A stretch of DNA of 64,000 bases. Origin: Populus alba. Lineage: Eukaryota > Streptophyta > Magnoliopsida > Malpighiales > Salicaceae. Positions 24,950 to 40,554 of the stretch are shown here, piece after piece. The translations under genes and the position numbers were made by a program. Below the pieces are notes generated by a model. It was not told where the DNA came from. It searched no databases and was given only the letters and a program-made list of their open reading frames with translations. Location: NCBI RefSeq assembly GCF_005239225.2, contig NC_133291.1:248001-312000 (forward strand), written 5' to 3'. Numbering within the stretch: the stretch's first letter is position 1; every line of letters begins with the position of its first letter.

Positions 24950-27098
24950 ATTGTTCTTGACCAGCACGGAATGGTTAATGTGGTTGAGCCTAGATGATCG
25001 CACAAATTTCACAGGAGAAAATCAAATTCACAGTAATTCAACCCAGTATGAGGAGTTACTGGTTGGTAAAAATGATCTCCTCTCATTTTTAATTATTTTT
25101 TTAAATCAAATCAATTTTAATCCAATCAATTTAGTCATGATTTAACTTGTCATGTCAATTTTAAATTATTTTTAGATGCCACGGGAGGAGCTTGATTTCC
25201 TAGTGGGATCATGTAACGGCTTGTTTTGTCTCTTTTGTGCTTATTATATATAATCCTAATATTTGTATTCAAAAATGATAAATTAAAAAAAATCTTAGTA
25301 GTCTAGTAGAATCCTGAAATAAATAATCGTTTAATCAATTCATTCTAATAATTTATTTTTTTATTTTTTTTTAATTATTGATAACTTACATTTAAAATTT
25401 TATAGGTTAATATAGCTCGTAAATAATACTTGTAAGAAGATATTTTTAATGAGAATGAAAACTCTTTTATACTTATATAACGATATATGCAATAAAAAAA
25501 TAAAAATTATAAATTTTTATTTTAAAAATCTCATGATATATTTATATAAATAATAATATGTGTAATGCAAATAATAATATTATTAATTATAATAAAAATA
25601 ATAATATTTAGAAATTCAAAACAAAAAAATATTGGTTCGTTTTTTCGAACGTAATATTCTTGAATCATGCGTGAGGACGAAACAAAATCGATCCCGACTC
25701 TTAGATCCTGATATAAGCGGGTCTGGTTCAGCCAAAACCAACACTGGTGATTTCTTTGAAATTTTTTTGGATTTAACTTGATAATCAAAGCTAACATGTT
25801 GGATCTAGCTAACAAGACCAATAATTTTTAGCAGAGGAACCAATGCCCCCAGCACCAATAGTTTACCCAAAAACACAGGGCTGCTTTGTGGAATCCTAGT
25901 ATTAGAAAGACGGTGCCTATCCCCAAGCCAGGTTTTAGTTTCCGGTCTTATGGATTCTTTGCGCCCTCTTTAGGGTTTGGTTTTGATACCATCAACCATG
26001 GCTAAAAATCGGTGAGAATAGTATATTTGGAGCATTAAGGAGACAATACTGCCACCATTGATTGAGCTTCACTTGTTGAAGATTGGATGCTGGAGAATGG
26101 TGGAAAATGATCTCAAACATGTCATCCGTCGGGGTTCAAGCTCGGCTTTCCTGAACAGAGCTTGTCAGTGGACAAATGTGAGTTCCCAAAGGTGTGCATT
26201 GAATGTGATTGTGGTTTTTAATTTAGTAGATGAGAAGGTTGGGGAAATGATAATTCCAGATTGCGTGCTTTGCAGGGATCATATAGACTTGATTGTTACT
26301 GTTTTTGATGGATTGCTTTCATTGGTTGTCTTGCAGAGAAGGTTCTGTAGGGAAGGACATGAAAGAGTATGGTGATGCCAAATCTTGGATTAAGGTTTTC
26401 TTTATTGACCATTTGAAAGGTCGGGTTTCTGATTTTGTTGGATCTAAGAAAAATGGTGAGATGTTTTTGCTGCTTGGAATGGAGAGCTAATTTCTTACTC
26501 GAAGACAAAAAATGGGAGCTGTAGAATTTGGGGCTCTAAAATACTGGCTCCCACAGGTAAATTTTACTTGGACTCTCATGTGGAGAGTCTTGTCTTATTA
26601 AATAAAGCAAGTTCGGCCTCAACTGACAATTCTTCAGGCAATGAAGAAACAAAGGAGCATTCTTCCCATGTTGCTGGTCTGGACAAGAACAAAAAGGAAA
26701 AGAAGAAGAAAGGGATGAAGATTATGGGGGGTCCTGAAATAGTGGTTGGAGAAAATAGAGTTTTGGAGGGAGGTGCTTCAAGTTCTAGTGCTACTTCACG
26801 TGATATTGTCACTAATGAAGGAAATGGAAGCTCAAAAGAGCATGATCTCGGTGCTAAAAACAGGAAACAAAAAGAGAAGAAGAAGAAGAAGAATGGGAAG
26901 AACAACATGGAGAGTGATGATGAAGCAAATGAATTGCCAGGGAAGCATGATTTTCACAGTTTAATCTTGGTGGGACTGGAATCGGAAAGTAGAGTCTGTT
27001 ATTTTAGATTTTATAGTAGATGGGCTGCTTCCTCTGTTAAAAAGCAAATTATCAGACGAATGAAGGCAACTTCCTTGTATCAAACATTGCATGGTTGA
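24950..27098 (+). pseudogene. Decayed F-box/FBA gene
   Basis: Pieces of an FBA protein appear in order but in different frames. They are DDRTNFTGENQIHSNSTQYEE near 25000, 'ELDFLVGSCNGLFCLF' near 25190-25240, LWNPSIRKTVPIPKPGFSF near 25885, a central block 26040-26375, 'GDAKSWIKVFFIDH' near 26370, and VESLVLLNKASS near 26580. The pieces are separated by AT-rich inserts (25250-25860) and frameshifts near 26360 and 26490. The last frame runs into a Lys/Glu-rich tail (KNKKEKKKKG and KQKEKKKKKNGK) ending at 27096-27098. The Lys-rich tail is unusual for the family and may be a lineage-specific extension. No functional protein is expected. Confidence 0.75.
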
Positions 27099-27687
27099 CT
27101 TTGTAACAACTGTACCATCCTCAAGGAACTGGTTTTTCTTAATTAGAAACCACCTGTTGGCTAAAAAAAATTACAATTCTTTCACCTGGAGTTGAAGCCT
27201 CGTAACTCGCTACAAGAACAACAAGATGTACGTAAAATCTCTGTAATTGGACAGATGTATTTTCCATCTTAAACATCCCTTCCAGATTCTAACGCAAACC
27301 ACATGTTAACAAGGATTCTTTCCACTGTATCCCCACGCCGCTGAACCCTAGAAAGAAAATGCATCTTAAGCAGACAGATACAGTAATCATATGGTCTGAT
27401 CCTAGCTCTACAGGGCAAGGTCAAAAATCAGGAAGTGTATGTATGCTTGAAATGGTGTAAATTAAATGAATGCTATTGTATTAAAAATAGCAACATGGCA
27501 AGGTATCCATATCATGCCCGAATGAAAAAGGACTCAAATCAGTCAGAATATAAAATAAATTCATGATCGCTCAAAATTTAGAGTTAAAAACTCCTTGTGT
27601 TACAAACCAATCTTAGATTTTTTGTAGTAAAAAATGAAATAAAAAACGCCCCAAGTCTGATGCATCAGTGATGGATAGACTGCTAGA
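27099..27687. other. Intergenic between convergent genes
   Basis: AT-rich with no coding signal. The last ~250 bases are probably the 3' UTR of the MCTP gene. Confidence 0.5.
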
Positions 27688-29988
27688 TCAAAGCAAGCAA
27701 TCGTCTCTCGAAGGCAACCTCCTGAATACATTTTGAGGTATCGGTGGAAGAGTAACTCGAAATCTTGGAGACCTCATCAGGTAGGTGCCAAAAAGGAAAA
27801 AAAGCAACCGGAAAGGCACGAGGTAAAACACCATCCAAGCGACTAGGCAGAAGAGTGTAAAGATTAAAGTAGCTCTTCGATCCCTCCATGAAAACATAGC
27901 ATGAAACCTCTCCAATTGAGTCGCCAAGTCGCCCACTGTTTCTTCTATCCTGTATCCAATGGCTCTCAACCTGTCATACCTGAGCCTTAAATCCTCGAAT
28001 GGCGCGGATGAAGGGAATGTGTCCAGCTCTTCCTGCCAGTCTAAAGTATTCACAGATTCAACTTGTGATAGATTCGTATCCAAACATAGAATGTCTCGAG
28101 GCCTCTTGAAATAGTTGCGCAAAGCTTTCAAGAAGAGGAAGGCAAAGAAAGATGGAATTATGATCTCTGAATAATATACAAAAACTGAAAACACTGCAAA
28201 CATGACAATCGTCGTCCTTGAATTCTTCCACTGGCGTAGGTCATCAAGCCAAATCAAAGCTGTCTTGAAGAATTTCAAACATTCCATCACTCTCTGGAAA
28301 TTAGCTTTTCCTCTCCGGATGCTCCATACAGGTCCCCGTCCACTCAACATAGACTCCACCACCTCTCTCCTTAATGGTGGTTCAGCACGGGCAAGTCTCA
28401 TGGCTATGTGACGAACAGCCTGGTTCCTTAAACTATCTATTTGGTACACAGACATTGGGTTTGTATACGCTGGTTTGGGAAGCAAAGGCTGTGTGTATTG
28501 ATACATTTTGTCACCAGAACCTTTAGTATAGATAAATCTTAGAGTGAAATGAAGTTCTCCCATTTTCATCACCCCATCAGGCATCAAGGCTACCAGAGGA
28601 TAAGCATATTTATATATCCGACCAAATTCAAGTGTAGAAAGCCGAATTCTGATTACCTTGCCAATTAATCTATCAGTTGCCCATCCCTCCCCTGCTTGTA
28701 AATTATTGTTGTCGAAAACTCCGATAGCAATCACTGTGCATGGATCCAAAACATCCCACTGATATTGTTTCATCCATTTTGGTTCTAAACTGCTAACAAC
28801 AGTGCTAGTTCTTGTCCACTTGGGTCCATATTTGGCCACACAATAAGCATCAGTAGTTTTCAAACCATTCTTGGATTTCATGGGCACCAACCCTTCAGCT
28901 TTTAAGATTCCTAACTCCAAATCTCCAACTTTTCCTGGCGTCAGTTTGGGTGATGATGCCTTCAAATCAGTACTAAATAATGCAGGTTCATCGAAAACAT
29001 GATACACACCATCCAAATATATAGTGACACGAAGCTTACTTGAGAATTTCTCCATCGGCCCCTCTACAACCCCATACCTTTCAAGACTGATTATCTCTTC
29101 ACTTGGAAGAGGAGGCAAGAGTCTCTGAGTAATTTTATGCACGGGCTTAACACACTTCCCTAAATAATCTACCATATTATCTCCTTTATCATCTTCCACA
29201 CTCAAAATCAAAGCATCTTCGAATGGCTCAGCTACAACAAACATCAACTCCTCATTCCAGCTTGGATTCACACCCTTGTTCTTCGAAACTTTGGTCTTCA
29301 AAACCTTATTCCCCAATGTAGCCTTCACGTAAACTTCAGGTTTTCGATTTGGATCCGAAACTACCAAATCTTGAGCACCATTCACCTTTATTTTAAGATA
29401 CCAGAGTCTTGGCGAATAATACACCTGTGTACGAGCATTAGATACCTTGTCAACACTAACAGATGCTGCGTCTAAATGCCAAGCAAGTGAAAAGGCATCA
29501 TCCACTTGATTCCCCACCCATATAGCCAACATCAAATTTCCTGATCTACCAGAAACTCCATTCTTATCTTCAAGTCCATACCACTGTGGTGCCATTGAAG
29601 AATCCCCCTGAAGCCGAGTAGGGATATCACCTATACCAACTTCAATGCTACCAATTATCTCATTAGTCACACTTACCTTACCCCTCACCGAAATCTCTAT
29701 ATTCTTCGCTTGAAGACGATCTTTGTTGAAAGCAAACACTTGGTTCCAAATGGGGGCTAATGTACCTTGAATGTACTTGGTTGTTGCCTTATAGTTTCCA
29801 CTCTTCACTTCAACATAAGGGTTGCAAGTGCCAGTAGCTTGATTCACAGGCAAGTGAGAGGCTCTCACAACTTTTACATACACGAAATACAGTGGTTCAA
29901 CCAAGGTGAGCATGTTGGGAGTCAAGGTTTTTCCTCCATCAATGTTTGGTTTTATCTCCCTGAGAGAGAAGTCCTGCTTCGGCGGCAT
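27688..29988 (-). CDS. Multiple C2 domain and transmembrane region protein (MCTP/FTIP family)
   Basis: One uninterrupted coding exon encodes 766 residues. There are three C2 domains (about 33-150, 195-310 and 355-480), then the plant C-terminal region (PRT_C, about 600-766) with membrane segments at about 605-635 and 700-735, ending in RLPSRDDCLL. MCTPs sit in ER membranes at plasmodesmata, tether ER to plasma membrane through lipid-binding C2 domains, and some move FT or other proteins between cells. The first C2 has lost the acidic residues that usually bind calcium: the usual CDPYVEV reads CNPYVEV, and the usual later Asp cluster reads GKVSVTNE. The third C2 keeps TTDAYCV. The Arabidopsis relative At1g51570 is of similar length. 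The start is fixed by a leader-intron acceptor just upstream. Confidence 0.93.
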   Translation of the reverse strand: MPPKQDFSLREIKPNIDGGKTLTPNMLTLVEPLYFVYVKVVRASHLPVNQATGTCNPYVEVKSGNYKATTKYIQGTLAPIWNQVFAFNKDRLQAKNIEISVRGKVSVTNEIIGSIEVGIGDIPTRLQGDSSMAPQWYGLEDKNGVSGRSGNLMLAIWVGNQVDDAFSLAWHLDAASVSVDKVSNARTQVYYSPRLWYLKIKVNGAQDLVVSDPNRKPEVYVKATLGNKVLKTKVSKNKGVNPSWNEELMFVVAEPFEDALILSVEDDKGDNMVDYLGKCVKPVHKITQRLLPPLPSEEIISLERYGVVEGPMEKFSSKLRVTIYLDGVYHVFDEPALFSTDLKASSPKLTPGKVGDLELGILKAEGLVPMKSKNGLKTTDAYCVAKYGPKWTRTSTVVSSLEPKWMKQYQWDVLDPCTVIAIGVFDNNNLQAGEGWATDRLIGKVIRIRLSTLEFGRIYKYAYPLVALMPDGVMKMGELHFTLRFIYTKGSGDKMYQYTQPLLPKPAYTNPMSVYQIDSLRNQAVRHIAMRLARAEPPLRREVVESMLSGRGPVWSIRRGKANFQRVMECLKFFKTALIWLDDLRQWKNSRTTIVMFAVFSVFVYYSEIIIPSFFAFLFLKALRNYFKRPRDILCLDTNLSQVESVNTLDWQEELDTFPSSAPFEDLRLRYDRLRAIGYRIEETVGDLATQLERFHAMFSWRDRRATLIFTLFCLVAWMVFYLVPFRLLFFLFGTYLMRSPRFRVTLPPIPQNVFRRLPSRDDCLL

Positions 29989-30071
29989 TGCTCAATCTGC
30001 AACAGCAATATTTTAAAGATTTCAAAAAAGGGGAAAAAACACGGAGAAAACCCGGCCAGGCAAAACTGCAT

Positions 30072-30096
30072 GCATGCGTGAATTATTCACGCATGC
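30072..30096. repeat. Perfect 12+1+12 inverted repeat
   Basis: GCATGCGTGAAT and its exact reverse complement are separated by one T. It lies in the MCTP leader intron, next to a second palindrome. Confidence 0.95.
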
Positions 30097-30101
30097 TGTG
30101 C

Positions 30102-30137
30102 ACAGTGCGAAGGTAATTATAATTACCTTCGCACTGT
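30102..30137. repeat. Perfect 36-bp palindrome
   Basis: ACAGTGCGAAGGTAATTA (30102-30119) is followed directly by its exact reverse complement (30120-30137). It would fold into an 18-bp hairpin in RNA. Confidence 0.95.
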
Positions 30138-30177
30138 ATCAAAGGAACTGAATTTGCAAAGTTGGGAAGAGACTCAC

Positions 30178-31146
30178 CTGGCGCTGTTGAATTGGAGCTG
30201 CGGTCCTGGGGAGAAGAGAGGAAGCTGACTCCGGTGGAGAAGAGCTTCTCACGACTGAGCAGCTGATGGACGCTGGCCGGAGGAGCACGGTGGGGAGAGA
30301 GGTTTGCCTGTTGGAGCTAGCAGCTTACTGCCGTTCACGGCTGGTGCAGAGCTGCTTGCTGGAGGAAGATCTTCTCGGTGGTGACTGTTACTGTGTTGCT
30401 GCTGAAACCAGTACTGCCGCTGCTGGGAAGAGAAGGTTGCTGCTAGTTCTGCTACTGCAGCTGGGGAAAGGTGTGGCTGAGGAGCACCTGCTGTCGTTGC
30501 TTCAACGGAAAAAAAGACTCCAGGTGCTGCTGCTATCGGAAGAAAGAGACTCAAGTTCTCTGCCAACCGGATGCTGCTGATGGAAGCTGCAGAAACAAAT
30601 CTCCTGCTGTTGCTATGGCGCAGAGAAGAAGCTCCTGCTGGACTGGATTGAAGCCTACGGTTGGGTTGAAAGAAGCTATTGTTCTTCTCCTATGCAAGTA
30701 GCGGCTGAGAGGTTTGCCTGTTGGAGCTTGTACGTATGGGTGCTGTAGAGGACTTGAGAGTTGAAACGAGAAAGAAAACCTATCTGCAAAAATAATAAAT
30801 AAAAGCGGAAAAACAAGTTGATCACTTCAAGCTATAAGGTATTTTTTTTGTTGCAAACTAGAAGAAGTACATTGCCTTGAGCTAAGTACCTTTCAAGCCC
30901 GAAAGATTATGCTAGGTGTGTTGGAAGAGATTTGGTACATGTAAGTGTATGGAGAGTGAATTAAAGTACATATTTAAAGAAGCTGAATAGATAATACAGA
31001 TTTGGCAATATCTATATTCGGAAAGGAAACAAGGAGGGAAAGAAGAGAAAACGAAAAGGAAACTTGACTAATGAACTTCCTTTATTTAAATTTCCTCTTG
31101 GGGGGTTTTTTCTTATAGTGTTACGGGAGTAACAAAAGGAAATACC
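30178..31146. other. MCTP leader exon and upstream region, CTG-rich
   Basis: From 30190 to 30730 the DNA is GC-richer and full of short 'gctgctg'/'gctggag' phrases, with a 22-bp exact direct repeat (30297-30318 and 30707-30728, gagaggtttgcctgttggag..). Open frames here on both strands look like by-products of the repetitive composition. It may be a long leader exon or a repeat-derived sequence. No gene is claimed. Confidence 0.4.
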
Positions 31147-31530
31147 ATGGAAAGTAACCCATGTTTGCCTCTCGTTTTCTTTCTTATTGTTTCTTGTTCC
31201 ATTGCCCAAATCGAATTAGCTGGCATGAGGCAAAGTGAAGCACTTGGCCATCGCTACAGGGCTAAGTTGGAGGGAAATTCTAACATTGACAGCGCTCTTT
31301 TTCAAGCAACCGAACATGTAGATATATCCAAGTTTCATCATCAAGAGGGATTAAAAGAGAAAGATAGAATAGAGAGCTTTCCTGGACAGCCAAAAGTAGA
31401 GTTCTCGCAATATATATGGTGGTTATGTTAATTACTGCTGATAAATCTGCTGGACGAGCACTCTATTATTACTCTGTCGAGGCTCAACATTCTAAAGAGT
31501 CCTCGCCTCTTCTTCTCTGGCTCAATGGAG
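31147..31530 (+). pseudogene. Serine carboxypeptidase-like (SCPL) first-exon relic
   Basis: The frame from 31147 starts with a signal-peptide-like MESNPCLPLVFFLIVSCSIA and continues to '[18 protein letters not shown]', a hallmark of SCPL N-termini. It then breaks. The continuing '[15 protein letters not shown]...[11 protein letters not shown]' is in another frame from about 31416 and stops at a GT donor (31531). The catalytic Ser, Asp and His exons are not found before the next gene relic at 32.0 kb. It is therefore a truncated, frameshifted fragment of a secreted or vacuolar peptidase/acyltransferase gene. Confidence 0.8.
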
Positions 31531-32012
31531 GTACTTCCATCTATCTCATCCTCTGGTATTTCCTTTCCCGGTCCATGTGTTTTTTTCGATTTAATTCAAC
31601 ATTCCTTTGTACTATTTAAACAAGTTGAAGTTTTTGAGTTTCTTTTGCTCCCTCGTTTTCTGTTTGTTCTTCCTTTCTCTTATACATTTAGGGGTTAATG
31701 TCATATACTTCCTTCTCGATTATCACCGGAATTTAAACCCAGAGTATACAACTTATTATTTTATCATGTATAGTCCCTTATCTTGTGGCAGAGATATAAC
31801 TTGTCTTTTGATTTCCGTATCAGAAAGCTTTTCTGAAAACATGGTCTCACGGCAAACCAAAAAACCACCAAATATATATTTGCACTCTACTCCACAAGTA
31901 ACAAGGAGGGAAAGAGAAGAATAGTGTTGCTTGCTAGCTTCTGTTGGTGGAAAGATGAGAAATAGAATGCGATGTTAGTTTGTTGATTGTGTAGCTTTTC
32001 TACTGTACGTAG

Positions 32013-32414
32013 GTGAACGTTCCCAAGACAAGGAAGGCTTGCTGCAAAAACAAGGAGTGCAAAGGGCACACTTTACACAAGGTCACCCAGTACAAGAAGC
32101 TGGGGAAATTAAGATGGCCTTGCTGCTCAAGGAAAGCTAGCGCCGATATGATCGCAAGGAGTCAGGTTATGCATGGAGGTCAGAGCAAGACTGTTTCCCA
32201 ACAATTTTGTATTCTTGTGTATTTGCTTAAGTATAAAAACAGAATTTACATGACTGTTACCGGCCATAACTCATCTGGAGTGTGATTTCAGGTCTTTCCT
32301 GCTCTTAATATCGTTGGTTCTCCTGTTAATAGGCTAGAACAACCGGTCAAGAAGAAGATTGTCTTGAGGTTGCAATGCCAGAGTTGCAAGCACTTGTCCC
32401 AACACGCAGTCAAG
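32013..32414 (+). pseudogene. Ribosomal protein eL42 (L36a/L44) pseudogene
   Basis: After an acceptor (GTAG|GTGAAC) the frame reads [19 protein letters not shown], then [10 protein letters not shown], matching the N-terminus of eL42 after its initiator Met. The reading frame is then broken by short insertions at 32100-32102, 32109-32112, 32137-32140 and 32172-32175. Between them the DNA still spells [20 protein letters not shown] in pieces. A later block (about 32340-32414) reads 'KKKIVLRLQCQSCKHLSQHAVK'. Intron borders are kept, so it is a duplicated rather than a processed copy. The terminal exon is not found. It cannot make a working 60S protein. Confidence 0.85.
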
Positions 32415-33903
32415 GTGTATTTTCTCAGCTTTTATACTTGTTTAAGACTATCAGCACCTGTTTTGTTGACTGCCTGTGCTATCACTTTTTGGATGATCTG
32501 CAAAATACTGCCAATCATGATGGCAAAAGTCGAGGTTCATGTCCTTCTGGTTTCCTCCCCTGTTTTACAGCAGTATCGCATGCTATACGCTATGTATGAT
32601 CATCCATTTGGATGATGATTGCATGAATGCCATCCATCATATGAGCAAATGCTTCTGAGAGGGCACCTTCTTCTTTAGCTGCGGCGGCGGTCACTAGAGA
32701 TGGGGTTTATGTGCTCGTGTATGAGAAGGTATAGAAAACTCGGCCTCTTAATCATTGGCTTATGTTGGCTACGGAAATCTTTTGTAAATATATATTAGAA
32801 CAAACTAGAAAGAGAATGAAGTTGAGATCTTTAACCTTTTAATCTTACTTTATTTTTTTCTTATTATAGATTGATTTAAGTTGCATTTCAGCTTTTGATT
32901 TATAGAGATGACATTAGTTTCTTTGGTTATAAATAATTTTTAACTTAATTTCAAGAGTAATATTTAAATTTAACTTGTGGGTTCTACATAAACAACTACT
33001 CTTTCTTAAAAAGTTGTTTTTGAATACATCTAATTTATAATTTATTTAATTTATTTTTATTATAATATTAATTATAACTAAAAATAATTAATATTTTACT
33101 ATATCAAGAATTATTGTGGATTGTAAATGCTTTTACTGTATTGCACTGTTTGATACTATAACAAAAATAATATAGATTACGAGTGCTTTTAATATGAACT
33201 CAAGATAAATAAATCTCACATCAGAACCCAAAATAAATGGATCCTCCATCAGGACTCAGTATAAATAGATTCTCACACAAGACTCGATGCTTAGACCCCA
33301 GGCTGCAAGCACATGACATTAAGCTAACCTGAACGTTAGCCTTAGTCTTGGGTCTTATGTCAGGACCCACTGCCCATGAGTTCTCAAAACCCTTTTTGCT
33401 TGCATTCTTCAATCAGAATTCAATGATTTAAAATCCGTAATCAATATTAATTTTGCTTGAATCCTTGTCAAGATTTAATGATCTTGGATCATGTGTTAGG
33501 ATTCATTAAGTTTGGGTCATGTAAAAGATTCAAGTCTCTTATATCTTTTGTTAAATTTAAATTTTTTAGTTTTAATATTTATGTTATAAATATTATATTT
33601 TTATTATAATTTTAAAAGTATTAATATAAAAAGATATTATAATTTGTTTTAAATTTTTTAATATATTTTTTTCAATTCAAAATATTCATGTAAAAAATAT
33701 TATTATTTTCATGCTGTTGCTTTTCTTATTTACTTTCGTAGTCTTCTCCAAAATCCAACCGAAGTCTCTTGCATCGCGCGAAACGCGGAACCAAGAAGAC
33801 CCCATCTCGAAACGTTTCAAACTCTCCATTTTTTCTCAGATCAGTCTACAATTAAACACAGAGGAGATCCCTGTTTATTGTGTTTTGGAATTAGATCTAA
33901 GCA
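32415..33903. other. Intergenic, AT-rich
   Basis: No gene is supported. From 33190 to 33500 there are loosely repeated phrases ('aggactcagtata', 'aggaccca') that look like degraded repeat DNA. The last ~150 bases are probably the mannosidase leader. Confidence 0.45.
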
Positions 33904-39036
<5,133 letters not shown>

Positions 39037-40356
39037 TCATTAAGATTCATTCCTGTCCATGTTCTTCGTTGAATCCACTCAATGATTTGAGGCTTCCATC
39101 GGATGACAAAACGGAAGAGTTCATAATTATCAAAATTAGATTGCAGTGCCCCATGGAGTGCTGTTCACATTAGGAAATAAAGTGGTTCCACAGCTTTTCT
39201 CCATTTCAGGCCGGTAGAAATGTTGTATTTTATGGCGAGGATGATGAACACAATGTTGGATGTGTAACATAGAAAATAGTTTGCTGCTAACTGATATTAT
39301 TATTTTATAGAAAAAAACTTTTTTTCTCACCCTAATTAGCTTATGATAATTTTTGCTTAATACAATGCTGGACCCAAATCATAATTTTCTTAAATTTTCT
39401 GTATTGCTGGTGGAGGCTGCTGATTCAAGCTCATAATTTGCTGATGGATAAAAGATTTGTCTTCATCCAGTTTAAGTAAGCTAATTAAGGAAGGGCTAAT
39501 TGTATCTGATTTACATTTTTTCCTCGGAAGTCAGAGAAATTAGCTGTCTTGAGTGTGAGATCGGAAATCTTAATGGTTGCTTGTGCGGAGCCTTGCTGAA
39601 AAATCGCCCTTTTGACTCGAGCGCAGGTTAGACGGTTTACGAGGCTTGTTTTGCCATTTTGCTTAAGCATAAAATGGTTCCATGGGGTCATCTAGTGGTT
39701 AAAAACTAAGGATCTCTGAAGGTCTTGGATTCAAGCTTTCAGGACCACGTGGGGTTTAAGATTTGGGTGAGAACCATCCCTACCGTGTAGCCTAAGGTCC
39801 ATTATATGGACAAAATGTTGAACCAGAAAGACTTGGCACAAAATGGCAAGCTATTTGTGAACCGAGGTAAAATTAACCACAAAACAATAATAATAATAAA
39901 AACAGGAACATGTAGGATCCATGGTAGGTGCCCTCATTTTGTATTTAACTTTCTCCAGTGGTAGAACCCTATAGGAAGAACCTTAGGCGAATGGGCCAAA
40001 TTACATAGAAATTCATGCACCTTTCAAATTCTAATCCAATTTATACCTTGATAAAACAAAATGCAGTAATGCATGATCATGCATTACGCTAAACAGCTAT
40101 TCTCCTAACAGAAATCATCAATGTTAAACCAATTTTACACTTCAAAAGGCTAATAAAGTTCATCTAATCCTAAACCAATTCCATGACACTAAGAGTTGGT
40201 CAAATCTTTTATTCCTCCAGTCCATCCCATCCAACATGGTCAGCAGCAACTCGATCCATCCAATATGTTCTGACCTCGGATCCTAGTGCTTACCTTCTTT
40301 TCTTCTTGAATACTTTTCACCGATTCCTACATTAGCACCAGCGTTAATGCACAAGG
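39037..40356. other. Intergenic with one SINE
   Basis: Mannosidase 3' UTR, then non-coding DNA. The only structure recognised is the SINE at 39.7-39.9 kb. Confidence 0.5.
39684..39902 (+). mobile_element. tRNA-derived SINE
   Basis: The head carries an A-box-like 'tctagtggttaaaa' (39691 on) and a B-box-like GGATTCAAGC (39727-39736) at normal Pol III spacing. An unrelated body follows, then an A-rich tail (acaataataataataaaaac) ending near 39902. Possible target duplications are ggttccatgg (39676-39685) and ggatccatgg (39915-39924), one mismatch apart. SINE families are known from Salicaceae; which one this is I cannot say. Confidence 0.6.
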
Positions 40357-40554
40357 CTAGACACAGAAATGATACAAGAAAGAAAGGTTTCCTAGATTAT
40401 CTGTCTCCAAAGATTGAGCAAGATGGAGGGTGATAAATTGTGGACTATCAATAAGGGATTGCCATGACTTTGATACACACTTGAAGCGAACCAAAGTCTT
40501 GGCAGGGAGGAAGCAGAGGATGTTGATGATGATATCTAATGGGAGGATTGGCAT
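40357..40554 (-). pseudogene. Truncated F-box fragment
   Basis: From an ATG at 40554, 65 residues encode a complete F-box (MPILPLDIIINILCFLPAKT, then LVRFKCVSKSWQSLIDSPQF), followed by a premature TAG. No FBA or kelch region follows at lower coordinates. It is unrelated in detail to the 14-19 kb pair. It is either a relic or a tiny F-box-only protein; the first is more likely. Confidence 0.65.

Larger units (their letters stand above)
29997..30177 (-). other. Leader (5' UTR) intron of the MCTP gene
   Basis: On the minus strand a perfect donor CAG|GTGAGT ends an exon at 30178, and an acceptor TTGCAG| ends the intron at 29997, eight bases before the ATG. The 181-base intron contains both palindromes listed below. 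This is inferred from splice signals; no transcript was seen. Confidence 0.65.

Noticed and set aside
30249..30580. Open frames of ~105 residues on both strands upstream of MCTP
   Set aside because: Both arise from the repetitive CTG-rich composition; no domain and no homologue recognised.
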